From assembly GCA_015488685.1 (NCBI GenBank), contig WFNH01000073.1:1-35284 (forward strand): 35,284 nucleotides of DNA. The letters run 5' to 3'. A program made the position numbers and the translations under genes. The notes below the pieces were generated by a model. The model had not been told where the DNA came from and did not search any database. It saw nothing but the letters and a program-made list of their open reading frames with translations. Shown one piece after another: positions 7,892 to 15,712 of this stretch. Source of the stretch: Marinosulfonomonas sp. Its GTDB lineage: Bacteria; Pseudomonadota; Alphaproteobacteria; Rhodobacterales; Rhodobacteraceae. Numbering within the stretch: the first letter of the stretch is position 1; every line of letters begins with the position of its first letter.

Positions 7892-9249
7892 ACGTTCAAC
7901 AGGAGGTGTTCCCGCTCCCAAGGAGATATGACTTGCAGGAATTCGTTGATCTCGGCCTGTTTCACAATCTGGTAGACGCGGCAAAAACGCGGGCCCAAAA
8001 CCTCGTGCATGTCGGTGGCGGTTTCAAACACTTCCAGAGCCGAATGCAGATCACGCGGGATCGCCTCTTCGCGCTCGGAAGCGTCGCCTTTGACCGAGGC
8101 ATCGGGGCGTTTGCCTTCGGTCAGACCCAGATAGCCACAGGCAAGTGATGCCGCGATGCCCAGATAGGGGTTGCAATCCATCCCCGCCAGCCGGTTTTCT
8201 ACGCGGCGGCTTTTGGGGCCGCCCAGCGGGATGCGGATACCGGCGGTGCGGTTGTCGCGCGCCCATTCCAGATTGATCGGTGCGGACTGGTCTTTCACAT
8301 AGCGCCGATAGCTGTTCACATAAGGGGCTAGCAGCGGGATGACGGATGGCATGTGGTTTTGCATTCCGGCGATGAAGTGGAAAAACGCATCTGTTTCACC
8401 GCCTTGGGGGCCGGAGAAGATATTGTTGCCCTCTTCATCCAGCACCGAGTGGTGAATGTGCATGGCCGAACCCGGTTCGCCCTCGATCGGTTTGGCCATG
8501 AAGGTGGCAAAACAATCGTGGCGCAGGGCGGCCTCGCGGATCAGGCGTTTGAAGTAGAACACCTCGTCGGCCAGTTTTACGGGGTCGCCGTGTTGCAGGT
8601 TGATTTCCACCTGACCGGCGCCACCTTCCTGGGTGATGCCGTCAATTTCCAGTCCCTGCGCTTCGGCAAAATCGTAGATGTCGTCGATTACGGGGCCGTA
8701 TTCATCGACTGCGGACATGGAATAGGCCTGACGCCCCGCCGCGCGGCGGCCGGTGCGGCCCATCGGCGGTTCAATCGGTTTGGTGGGGTCGGTGTTGCGG
8801 GCGACCAGATAGAATTCCAGTTCCGGCGCGACCACCGGCGTCCAGCCCTTTTTCTTGTACAGCTCCACCACCCGTTTCAGCACGTTGCGCGGGGAAACCT
8901 GAATGGGTTTGCCTTCGCGGTTGGTCAGATCATGGATGATCTGAAGCGTCCAGTCGCCGGTCCATGGCGCGGCGGCGGCGGTGGAAAAGTCGGGCTTCAG
9001 GATCATATCGGGTTCGGTATAGCCCTTTTCCTCGTTCTCGGCCTCGTCCGCATAGCCGCCGGTGATCGTCTGATAAAAGATCGAGTTGGGCAGGTAGGAA
9101 TGCTTGGTCTTGGCGAATTTGGTGGCGGGCATGGCCTTGCCGCGGGCGATGCCGGGCAGGTCCGAGATAATGCACTCGACTTCGTCCAGACGATGCCCTT
9201 CCAGATAGGCACGCGCCGCTTCGGGCAGTTTGTCTTTCCAGTCGGCCAT
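7888..9249 (-). CDS. PuuA-like glutamine synthetase family protein (copy 1)
   Basis: 453 aa member of the glutamine synthetase superfamily, most like gamma-glutamylputrescine synthetase, which joins glutamate to an amine using ATP. Metal- and glutamate-binding motifs are intact: PELEFYL (142-148), EGGAGQVEINLQHGD, the MHIHHS segment, NRTAGIRIP and ENRLAGMDCNPYL. The loop that in GlnA carries the adenylylated Tyr (NLYDLP) instead reads GDASEREEAIP and has no tyrosine, which argues against a housekeeping GlnA. Its start overlaps the amidotransferase stop by one base (TAATG) and its stop overlaps the oxidase start (ATGA), so the three are translationally coupled. The substrate amine is not identifiable. 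Confidence 0.88.
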   Translation of the reverse strand: MADWKDKLPEAARAYLEGHRLDEVECIISDLPGIARGKAMPATKFAKTKHSYLPNSIFYQTITGGYADEAENEEKGYTEPDMILKPDFSTAAAAPWTGDWTLQIIHDLTNREGKPIQVSPRNVLKRVVELYKKKGWTPVVAPELEFYLVARNTDPTKPIEPPMGRTGRRAAGRQAYSMSAVDEYGPVIDDIYDFAEAQGLEIDGITQEGGAGQVEINLQHGDPVKLADEVFYFKRLIREAALRHDCFATFMAKPIEGEPGSAMHIHHSVLDEEGNNIFSGPQGGETDAFFHFIAGMQNHMPSVIPLLAPYVNSYRRYVKDQSAPINLEWARDNRTAGIRIPLGGPKSRRVENRLAGMDCNPYLGIAASLACGYLGLTEGKRPDASVKGDASEREEAIPRDLHSALEVFETATDMHEVLGPRFCRVYQIVKQAEINEFLQVISPWEREHLLLNV

Positions 9250-9941
9250 TACTTTGCCTTTCGCGGTTGTTTGAAAAAAGCGGCGATTTCATCGGCCAGC
9301 TTGTCTGAATCATTGTCGATTTTTGCATATTCCAGCGCCTGATCCATCATCGCGTTGTCATAGATTTCGGGGTTGCGGCGCAGGGTGATATATTCGGAAA
9401 TTACCGGATTGCTGAATTCGGGATGTGGCTGGATGGTATAGGCACGGTCGCCGTAAACCAGACCGGCGTATTTGCAAAAATCGCTGCTGGCGATGACCTT
9501 GGCATCCGCAGGCACTTCCATCACCTGATCCTGATGCCATGCGTTCAGGGCAATGTCACCGTGATCATCAAACTTGTATTCGTGGCGACCAACCGCCCAG
9601 CCTTTGTCGAATTTTTCAACCTTGCCACCAAGGGCCTGCGCGATCAACTGGTGGCCAAAACAGATGCCGACCATCGGGATGTGTTCGGCATAGGCCTTGC
9701 GGATGAAATCCTCGAGCGGGGGGATAAAGGGGTGGTCTTCGTAGGCACCGTGGGGCGATCCGGATAGCAGCCAGCCGTCGGCGTCATGCACATCCTTTGG
9801 GAAATCCATGTCGACCACATAATAGGTGTCGAAGGTAAAGCCGTAGCCGCCAAGCAACTGTTTGAACCATTGGGCGTAATCCCCATGGGTATCTGCAACC
9901 TGCTTGAGCGCATGGCCGCATATCAGAAGTCCGATTTTCAT
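9249..9941 (-). CDS. Stand-alone class I glutamine amidotransferase (GuaA-type domain)
   Basis: 230 aa single-domain class I amidotransferase. The nucleophile is C94 in GICFGHQ, and H173 and E175 in QPHPEF complete the triad. The sequence resembles stand-alone GMP-synthase-like GATase proteins rather than PuuD, the peptidase C26 enzyme that normally removes the glutamyl group in the Puu pathway. Lying between two PuuA-like synthetases, it may be the gamma-glutamyl hydrolase of this cluster, or it may supply ammonia to a partner; I cannot decide from sequence. It follows a 180-bp gap after copy 2 of the synthetase, which holds a palindrome and may be a second promoter. The Shine-Dalgarno sequence is weak (GGTG, 6 nt upstream). 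Confidence 0.87.
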   Translation of the reverse strand: MKIGLLICGHALKQVADTHGDYAQWFKQLLGGYGFTFDTYYVVDMDFPKDVHDADGWLLSGSPHGAYEDHPFIPPLEDFIRKAYAEHIPMVGICFGHQLIAQALGGKVEKFDKGWAVGRHEYKFDDHGDIALNAWHQDQVMEVPADAKVIASSDFCKYAGLVYGDRAYTIQPHPEFSNPVISEYITLRRNPEIYDNAMMDQALEYAKIDNDSDKLADEIAAFFKQPRKAK

Positions 9942-10052
9942 TAATCACCAGATGTTGTTTGCCCATTGCTAGCCGAGGGATTGCAATCGGACAAGGGGGG
10001 ACGTGGGTTTGGTTGGCTAAGAAATGTTTGTCGCCTGGGTAAAAGAACAGAA

Positions 10053-10072
10053 CCACTAAACCGGTTTAATGG
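10053..10072. promoter_or_regulatory. 20-bp dyad, candidate operator for the amidotransferase operon
   Basis: CCACTAAACCGGTTTAATGG is a 20-bp palindrome with a single mismatched pair and a perfect 12-bp core. It lies in the 180-bp gap between the two synthetase genes, about 110 bp upstream of the amidotransferase start. A weak sigma70-like pair (TTGTCC, 17 bp, TAGCAA on the minus strand) lies between it and the gene. No regulator gene is nearby. Confidence 0.45.
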
Positions 10073-10121
10073 ATATGTTATCCGTAAAAAATGTCGGACT
10101 TGTTTATAATGGATCCTGCCC

Positions 10122-11435
10122 CTAGACGCTTTCCAGATAAAGTGCGGTTTGCTGTTTCCGGCTCAGCTCAGTGATCTTGCCTCGTTCCTGATGCTTGGTT
10201 AGCACCATGTTACGGATCAGCTCATCCGGGAAAATGCGCCGGATCATGTCGGATGTCCCGAACATTTCAATTGCTGTGTGCCAGTCTGTGGGCAGTTGCG
10301 GCAGGTCCAGATCATAGGCGTTGCCGGTGATCGGGGCGGGGGGCATGTGGCCATCTTCGATCCCGACAAGGGCTGCACCCAGCACCACAGCCAGCATCAG
10401 ATAGGGGTTGATGTCGCCGCCCGCCACGCGGTGTTCAATGCGCCGCGCCGCGGGTGCGCCACCGGGGATGCGGATGGCGGCGGTGCGGTTTTCATGCGCC
10501 CATGAAATGCCGGTGGGGGCGTGCGCGCCGGGCACCATGCGGGCATAGGAATTGGCGTGCGGGGCAAAGATCAGGGTGCTGTCGGCCATCGCTTCAAGGC
10601 ATCCGGCAACCGCGTGGTGCAATTCGGGGGTGCCGTTTGGCCCACCATCGTCAAAGATATTGCGTCCGTCCGCATCCACCACCGAAAAATGCACATGCAT
10701 TCCATTGCCCGCATCATCGGCAAAGGGTTTGGCCATGAAGGTTGCGGCCATTCCGTGTGTGCGGGCCATGCCACGCACCAGCGTTTTGAACAGCCACGCA
10801 TCATCGGCGGCCTTCATCGCATCACCGTGGTTCAGGTTGATCTCAAACTGCCCCGCGCCGGATTCCGAAATGGCGGCCTGTGCCGGAATGTCCATCGCAT
10901 CGGCGGCGGTATATAGATCGGTAAAGAAGGCATCAAACGCATCCAGTGCGTCCAGCGACAGGATGTCGGCCTTGTGCATCGGTTTGCCGGTCAGTGGCGA
11001 ATGGGCCGGTATGATGGTTTTGCCGCTGTCATCCACCAGATAGAATTCCAGTTCGGTTGCGGCCATTACCTGCCAGCCACGGGCGCCATAGCGGTTCAGA
11101 ACCTCTTGCAAGGCATGGCGCGGGTCGCCCAGAAACGGGGTTCCATCGTCATGGTGCAGCACCATCGGGTGTAATTCGCTGGGGGTTGCCAGCCACGGCA
11201 TCGGCACAGGCCCACGCCCAGTGGGATGCAGGATGCCGTCGGCATCGCCTGACTCAAACACCAACGGGCTGTCGGCAATATCTTCGCCCCAGATATCGAC
11301 ATTCAGCACCGAAAACGGCAGTCGCACCGCGCCCTTGTCCAGCTTTTTGGCATAGGATGCCGGCACGCGTTTGCCGCGCATCACCCCGTTCAGATCAACA
11401 GCGGCGACGCGGATGGTTTCGGGATGTTTGGACAT
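10122..11435 (-). CDS. PuuA-like glutamine synthetase family protein (copy 2)
   Basis: 437 aa glutamine synthetase superfamily protein, clearly diverged from copy 1 at 7888-9249. Core motifs are present: TELEFYL (127-133), SESGAGQFEINLNHGD, MHVHFSV, ENRTAAIRIPGG and EHRVAGGDINPYL. The N-terminus is about 15-20 residues shorter than in copy 1 and begins directly with the AAVDLNGVMRGKRVP strand. Unlike copy 1, it keeps a tyrosine in the loop NAYDLDLPQLP. The start is 9 nt after the permease stop with AGGTG as ribosome site, so this copy is the last gene of the ABC importer transcript. Two non-identical copies next to one importer suggest two different acceptor amines, or a heteromer. Confidence 0.87.
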   Translation of the reverse strand: MSKHPETIRVAAVDLNGVMRGKRVPASYAKKLDKGAVRLPFSVLNVDIWGEDIADSPLVFESGDADGILHPTGRGPVPMPWLATPSELHPMVLHHDDGTPFLGDPRHALQEVLNRYGARGWQVMAATELEFYLVDDSGKTIIPAHSPLTGKPMHKADILSLDALDAFDAFFTDLYTAADAMDIPAQAAISESGAGQFEINLNHGDAMKAADDAWLFKTLVRGMARTHGMAATFMAKPFADDAGNGMHVHFSVVDADGRNIFDDGGPNGTPELHHAVAGCLEAMADSTLIFAPHANSYARMVPGAHAPTGISWAHENRTAAIRIPGGAPAARRIEHRVAGGDINPYLMLAVVLGAALVGIEDGHMPPAPITGNAYDLDLPQLPTDWHTAIEMFGTSDMIRRIFPDELIRNMVLTKHQERGKITELSRKQQTALYLESV

Positions 11436-11444
11436 GGATGCACC

Positions 11445-12287
11445 TTATCGGATCATTTGTGGACGTATACGCAATTTGCGGCGTTTTTCCTGCGGCAGAT
11501 GGCGGTTCAGGCGTTTGTTGACCAAGCCGTAAAAGAAGATCACCGTCATCGTCATCATGATGAAATACATCGCCAGAATAGGGTAGGGAACAAACGGGTT
11601 GAAGGTTTTATCCGCGAAATATTTTGCGTAATACAGCGCGTCCCCCTTTTGTTTCCATGCCGGGAAACTGGCAAAATAAACCAGCGTGGTCGCGTGGAAC
11701 ATAAAGATTGCCTCGTTGGTATAGGCAGGCCAGGCCAGCCGCAGCATGGTGGGCCAGATCACACGGCGAAAACGAGACCAGCCGGACAGGCCATAGGCAT
11801 CTGCGGCCTCTATATCGCCCTTGGGGATGGATTTTAGCGCGCCGTAGAAAATCTCGCCAGCGTAAGCGGATGTATTCAGGATCAGCACGATCAGTGCGCC
11901 CAACCATGCGCGGGTCAGCCAGCGGGTTTCAATGGTGATTTCGGTAAAGCCAAGGTTGATGTCCCAGCCCATTTTTGGCAACAGAACGAAGGCTTCATAA
12001 AACAGGAAGAACTGGATAAACAAAGGCGATCCGCGAAAGATAAAGATGAACCATTCCGCCGGTTTGCGGATAAGCCAGACACGGCTGCTTTTGGCCACCC
12101 CGACAACCGTTGACAGGAAAAACCCGAACAACAGGGCCAGTACCGCGAAATAGATATTCCAAAGCAAGCCCGAGCCAATCAGGGTGAATTGTTCGCACAG
12201 GGTGAAATCGGATTTTGGCAACAGGCGTTCGCCGATTCCGATCGAGCGCAGCCCGTAATCCTGAATGGTTTGCAGACAGCTGTTCAT
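11445..12287 (-). CDS. Polar amino-acid ABC transporter permease, HisM/GlnP type (second)
   Basis: 280 aa inner-membrane permease of the HisQM family. The EAA loop is present as KSIPKGDIEAADAYGLSG followed by RRVIWPTML, which docks on the ATPase. Several hydrophobic spans precede and follow it, including an N-terminal one (about residues 45-65). The C-terminus ends in a basic cytoplasmic tail (NRHLPQEKRRKLRIRPQ). Its ATG overlaps the first permease stop by 4 bp (ATGA), as is usual for heterodimeric HisQM pairs. With the other three importer genes it forms a complete uptake system for a polar or cationic amino compound. Confidence 0.9.
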   Translation of the reverse strand: MNSCLQTIQDYGLRSIGIGERLLPKSDFTLCEQFTLIGSGLLWNIYFAVLALLFGFFLSTVVGVAKSSRVWLIRKPAEWFIFIFRGSPLFIQFFLFYEAFVLLPKMGWDINLGFTEITIETRWLTRAWLGALIVLILNTSAYAGEIFYGALKSIPKGDIEAADAYGLSGWSRFRRVIWPTMLRLAWPAYTNEAIFMFHATTLVYFASFPAWKQKGDALYYAKYFADKTFNPFVPYPILAMYFIMMTMTVIFFYGLVNKRLNRHLPQEKRRKLRIRPQMIR

Positions 12288-13147
12288 GACATGCCCCCCA
12301 TCGTGGCCTGACCACGGGTCAGACGGTGCATAAGGCGGCCCAGTATGATTTCACTAACCCGGGTCAGCAGCAGGTAAAAGACCAGCAAGCCAAGGAAATA
12401 GAAAAGTCGCCAGTCAGGATGTGGATAGGCGAAAATCTGGGTTTTGGCGCCGCCCAGTTCGCGGGCCCAGTAAACGATATCTTTCAGGCCCAGCAGGAAC
12501 AACAGCGGGGTGGCTTTGATCAGGATCATCCACAGGTTTGACAGGCCGGGCAGGGCGTAAACCCACATTTGCGGCACCAATACCCGCCAGAATGTCTGGC
12601 GGCGCGACATGCCGTAGGCCTCGGCGGTTTCCAACTGGCCGTGGGGAACGGCGCGCATGGCACCGTAGAGAACATTGGCCGCAAAGGCGCCAAAGATGAT
12701 GGCAAAGGTGACCACAGCCAAACTGAAGGAATAGGTCTCATGCACCCAGGCAGCCGACGAGGAAAGAGGCATTTTGGCCTGTGGACAGACTACGAAATCA
12801 TTTCCCTGACGGATCGGCAAATCCCAGTCGGGGCATTTGATCTTGTGTCGGACATATTCGATGCCCTGATCCAGCGCGATCACGAAGAACAGGAAAAACG
12901 CAATGTCCGGCACCCCGCGCACAATCGCGGTATAGGCTTTGCCAAACCAGCGCAGCGGCAGGAAATGCGACCGCGCAGCCATAGCCCCGCCAAAGCCGAA
13001 CATCAGCGCAACCGGGGCGGTGACCAGCAACAGCGCCATCACCAACCCGAACGAGCCATAGAATGCCATTTGTTTGCCTGTTGTCATATAACAGGCAAGC
13101 CACTGTAGCCCCTCAAGGGTTTTTGGTTCTGCGCAGAAGGAAAACAT
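12284..13147 (-). CDS. Polar amino-acid ABC transporter permease, HisQ type (first)
   Basis: 287 aa inner-membrane permease with the EAA motif RAVPHGQLETAEAYGMSRRQ at about 165-184 and several hydrophobic spans. It is longer than typical HisQ proteins (about 230 aa) because of an N-terminal extension and an insert of about 40 residues between hydrophobic spans (about 93-135). The insert contains two cysteines (C105, C121), and if periplasmic they could form a disulfide. The partner is the permease that starts within its stop codon. A strong stem-loop separates it from the binding-protein gene upstream. Its own Shine-Dalgarno sequence is weak, consistent with lower expression than the binding protein. 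Confidence 0.88.
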   Translation of the reverse strand: MFSFCAEPKTLEGLQWLACYMTTGKQMAFYGSFGLVMALLLVTAPVALMFGFGGAMAARSHFLPLRWFGKAYTAIVRGVPDIAFFLFFVIALDQGIEYVRHKIKCPDWDLPIRQGNDFVVCPQAKMPLSSSAAWVHETYSFSLAVVTFAIIFGAFAANVLYGAMRAVPHGQLETAEAYGMSRRQTFWRVLVPQMWVYALPGLSNLWMILIKATPLLFLLGLKDIVYWARELGGAKTQIFAYPHPDWRLFYFLGLLVFYLLLTRVSEIILGRLMHRLTRGQATMGGMS

Positions 13148-13157
13148 AATTTATAAC

Positions 13158-13182
13158 GGGCAGGGCCAGACCGGCCCCGCCC
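13158..13182 (-). promoter_or_regulatory. Intercistronic GC stem-loop between binding-protein and permease genes
   Basis: Ten-base arms (13158-13167 and 13173-13182) pair with one mismatch around a 5-nt loop in the 55-bp gap after the binding-protein stop. No T-run follows, so partial termination or protection of the binding-protein mRNA from 3' decay is more likely than full termination. Such structures are known after the malE-type gene of other importer operons. Confidence 0.6.
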
Positions 13183-13202
13183 TTGTCCATAGTGGTCAGG
13201 TA

Positions 13203-13928
13203 TTATTCAAAAACGGCGGCGTCTTCACCGAACCATTTTTTGATCATGGCGTTCAGGGTGCCGTCCGCTTTCATTGACGAAATCGCGGCGTCCATTTTGC
13301 CCTTCAGTTCGGTATCGGATTCGCGCACACCCATGCCGACACCGGCACCAATGATCACGTCGTCGCCAATGAATTTCAGATCGCCATTGCTTTCGGCAAC
13401 GATCGGGGCAAGGAAATCCTTGTCGGCCAGAACGGCATCGGCTTCGCCATTACGCACGGCGGCGATGGTTTCATCAGCGGTTGCGAATTCAACCAGTGTC
13501 GCGCCCGAGTTGGCGACATATCCGGCCTGAATGGTTGCTGTTTGTGCGGCAATCACGCCACCTTTCAGATCAACGCCATCGGACAGCGCAACATAGGCAG
13601 AAGGCGAACCCGGGATATATTCCTGTGTAAAGTCAATAACTTCATCACGCTCGGGTGTGATCGACATACCGGCGACAATGGTGTCATAGTTGCCTGACAC
13701 AAGGTTTGGAATGATGCTGTCCCAATCGTTTGTGACCCATTCACAGGTCAATTCGGCGCGTTTACACAACTCGTCGCCCAATTCACGTTCGAACCCGTCA
13801 ACCTCGCCAGCGTCGTTGATGAAGTTATACGGAGGGTAGGCGCCCTCGGTGCCCATGCGCACGGTGTCAGCCATGGCAAAGCTGGCGGAAAAAGCCAGAG
13901 CGGCCGTTGCTAGAATAAGTTTCTTCAT
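13203..13928 (-). CDS. Periplasmic polar amino-acid binding protein (SBP family 3, HisJ-like)
   Basis: 241 aa precursor. The Sec signal peptide (KK start, LILATAALAFSASFA core, AMA cleavage site) precedes DTVRMGTEGAYPPYNFI, a classic family 3 opening. The ligand-binding pattern continues with DGFERELGDELC, AGMSITPERDEVIDFTQEY and the hinge segments, ending MIKKWFGED. The start at 13928 has GGGAG in the right place; the longer frame adds only untranslated leader. Two cysteines early in the mature part (LCKRAELTC) probably form the disulfide seen in HisJ-like proteins. It feeds the two permeases downstream. Specificity cannot be predicted reliably; a basic or polar amino acid or an amine conjugate would fit the neighbouring enzymes. 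Confidence 0.92.
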   Translation of the reverse strand: MKKLILATAALAFSASFAMADTVRMGTEGAYPPYNFINDAGEVDGFERELGDELCKRAELTCEWVTNDWDSIIPNLVSGNYDTIVAGMSITPERDEVIDFTQEYIPGSPSAYVALSDGVDLKGGVIAAQTATIQAGYVANSGATLVEFATADETIAAVRNGEADAVLADKDFLAPIVAESNGDLKFIGDDVIIGAGVGMGVRESDTELKGKMDAAISSMKADGTLNAMIKKWFGEDAAVFE

Positions 13929-13998
13929 TTGGTATCTCCCTAGGTTATTTTGATAGTGAAGTTGTAACCGCCAAAGCGGTCGGTTGTAAAATGCCGTA

Positions 13999-14784
13999 TC
14001 AGTCAGACACGGTTGCACTCAGGAATTGTTGCAAGCGTTCGGATTTCGGATTGCCGAACAATTCGGCGGGCGCGCCCTGTTCCTCGATCTTGCCCTGATG
14101 CAGGAAAATCACGTTATCGGACACATCCGCCGCAAGGCGCATGTCGTGGGTGACCAGCAGCATCGTGCGCCCCTCGTTGGCCAGATCCTTGATCACCTTG
14201 ACCACTTCCTGTTCCAGTTCAGGGTCCAGCGCCGATGTGGGTTCGTCAAACAGCAGGGCTTCGGGTTCCATCGCCAAAGCGCGGGCGATGGCGGCGCGTT
14301 GTTGCTGACCGCCTGACAGTTGTGCGGGCCAGACGTCGCATTTGTCGCCGATGCCCACCTTGTCCAGATATTTGCGGGCCGAGGCTTCGGCTTCTGCTTT
14401 GTCGCGTCCCAGAACAGTGATCGGAGCCTCCATCACATTTTGCAAAATCGACATATGGGACCACAGATTGAATTGCTGGAAGACCATGGAAAAATTGGTG
14501 CGCATCCGAATGACCTGATGCTTGTCGGCGGGATGGCGGTGCAGCCCCTTGCCACGCCACGTCACGGGTTCGCCTTTGAACAGGATATCGCCCTGCTGGC
14601 TGTCCTCAAGCAGATTGGCGCAGCGCAGGATGGTTGATTTTCCTGAACCGGATGACCCGATCAGCGATACGACATCGCCTGCTTTGGCGGCAATATCAAC
14701 GCCTTTGATGACCTCAAGATCACCATAGCTTTTGTGGAGGTCGCGGATCTCGATTACCGGAGGATTGGATTCAGTCACATTCAA
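13999..14784 (-). CDS. Polar amino-acid ABC transporter ATP-binding protein (HisP-like)
   Basis: 261 aa ABC ATPase with Walker A GSSGSGKST (43-51), Q-loop FQQFNLW (about 102-108), signature LSGGQ (156-160), Walker B ALLFDEP (176-182) and switch histidine H213 in VTHD. The HisP-like insert before the Q-loop (RGKGLHRHPADKHQ) supports the polar amino-acid subfamily. The open frame begins at TTG 14784, with an in-frame GTG at 14778 (MTESNPP); neither has an ideal Shine-Dalgarno sequence, so the first two residues are uncertain. It is first in the importer-synthetase transcript; a promoter should lie in 14785-14918, but I see no convincing -35/-10 pair there. Confidence 0.92.
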   Translation of the reverse strand: MNVTESNPPVIEIRDLHKSYGDLEVIKGVDIAAKAGDVVSLIGSSGSGKSTILRCANLLEDSQQGDILFKGEPVTWRGKGLHRHPADKHQVIRMRTNFSMVFQQFNLWSHMSILQNVMEAPITVLGRDKAEAEASARKYLDKVGIGDKCDVWPAQLSGGQQQRAAIARALAMEPEALLFDEPTSALDPELEQEVVKVIKDLANEGRTMLLVTHDMRLAADVSDNVIFLHQGKIEEQGAPAELFGNPKSERLQQFLSATVSD

Positions 14785-14918
14785 AGCCGTTTGTTATTTC
14801 CCGTCAAAGCAATAGGGCGGGAAACGGGTGCAAATGCAACGGTAAAGTAGCGGTTGGTTGCGTTTTCGTGGCGTCTGTTTGTGATGGTGCGCTATTTTCT
14901 CGCCCTGGTGGTGACGAT

Positions 14919-15356
14919 TTAGCGAGAGTCCACACGTTGCCGTGCTTTGGCCCTGTCCATATCGTTCACACCCAGCAAATCCGATACCAGTCGCAACACA
15001 GCATCTTCGTTTTCATCGCGCGCCCCGTCTGTCAGCGCCACTTCCCAAAGGGATTCGATAACCGCAATCCGGTTTTCGTAAGGCACAGCATCCTTGATTG
15101 CGCGGGTAAAGCGCACCGTATCGGGGGCTTCTGTTTCAAGAACCTCGCATTGTTGGCGCAATTCGGCGGCTTCTGTCGGTGTCAGGTCGTATCGGTTGGA
15201 CAGGATCTGGTCGATCTTGGCCACTTCGGATGCATCGTAATTGTTATCCGAACGGGCCACACGCACCAGTAGCGCACCCAGCGCAAGGCGGGCATCGGTG
15301 TCCGTAAGCGGAGCAGGAGCGGGGGCTGTGAGCCGTTTAAGAAATTCGCCAAACAT
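14919..15356 (-). CDS. TerB-like (tellurite-resistance TerB superfamily) protein
   Basis: 145 aa soluble alpha-helical protein of the TerB/DUF533-like superfamily. The start of each helical repeat shows the usual pattern: LALGALLVRVARSDNNYDASEVAKI near residues 23-47 and a later VALTDGARDENEDAVLRLVSDLLG. The acidic residues after the first helix are those that bind metal in TerB. The name should not be read as tellurite resistance; no other ter gene is present. I start it at ATG 15356 (MFGEFLKRL) because the 12 upstream codons look like leader. It lies 52 bp after DUF1330 on the same strand, probably in the tail of the pyrG transcript. Confidence 0.75.
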   Translation of the reverse strand: MFGEFLKRLTAPAPAPLTDTDARLALGALLVRVARSDNNYDASEVAKIDQILSNRYDLTPTEAAELRQQCEVLETEAPDTVRFTRAIKDAVPYENRIAVIESLWEVALTDGARDENEDAVLRLVSDLLGVNDMDRAKARQRVDSR

Positions 15357-15408
15357 GCCGCCAGATATAGGCAGGCAAACCGGAAATGCCAATCACAAAG
15401 CTGCGCGG

Positions 15409-15702
15409 TTATTCGTCATACCCTTCCACGATCACCAGATTGCCCTCGGACACCGGATCACGCAGGGCTTTAGCGGCCTGATATTCGGGGCTGTCGTAAC
15501 AGGCCTGCGCGGTGGCAATATCCTTGAATTCGATCACCACGGTGCGTGGGTTGGCTTGCCCTTCGACAATGGTTTGTTCGCCGCCACGGATCAGGAATTT
15601 CGCACCGTATTTGGCAAACGCTTCGGCGTTGGCGGCGCGATAGGCCTGATATTGCTTTAGATCATGCACCACAATTTGTCCGACCCAATAACCCTTTGCC
15701 AT
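15409..15702 (-). CDS. DUF1330 domain protein
   Basis: 97 aa protein, the full length of DUF1330, a small ferredoxin-like (dimeric alpha-beta barrel) domain. Visible family features are the opening KGYWVGQIVVHDLKQYQAY, a central GAKFLIRGGEQTIVEG, and the C-terminal SPEYQAAKALRD followed by VIVEGYD. The start at 15702 has AAGGAAAG upstream and lies 10 bp after the pyrG stop; the longer frame would begin inside pyrG. Function is unknown for the family. Its position immediately downstream of pyrG suggests cotranscription, but a role in nucleotide metabolism should not be inferred from that alone. Confidence 0.87.
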   Translation of the reverse strand: MAKGYWVGQIVVHDLKQYQAYRAANAEAFAKYGAKFLIRGGEQTIVEGQANPRTVVIEFKDIATAQACYDSPEYQAAKALRDPVSEGNLVIVEGYDE

Positions 15703-15712
15703 GTGCTTTCCT

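Noticed and set aside
7888-11435. The two synthetases as housekeeping glutamine synthetase glnA
   Set aside because: Copy 1 lacks the adenylylation tyrosine loop, both are linked to a PuuB-like oxidase rather than glnB, and sequence motifs are closer to PuuA.
14919-15356. Tellurite resistance function for the TerB-like gene
   Set aside because: No other ter genes are present, and the superfamily is broad, so the name says nothing about tellurite here.
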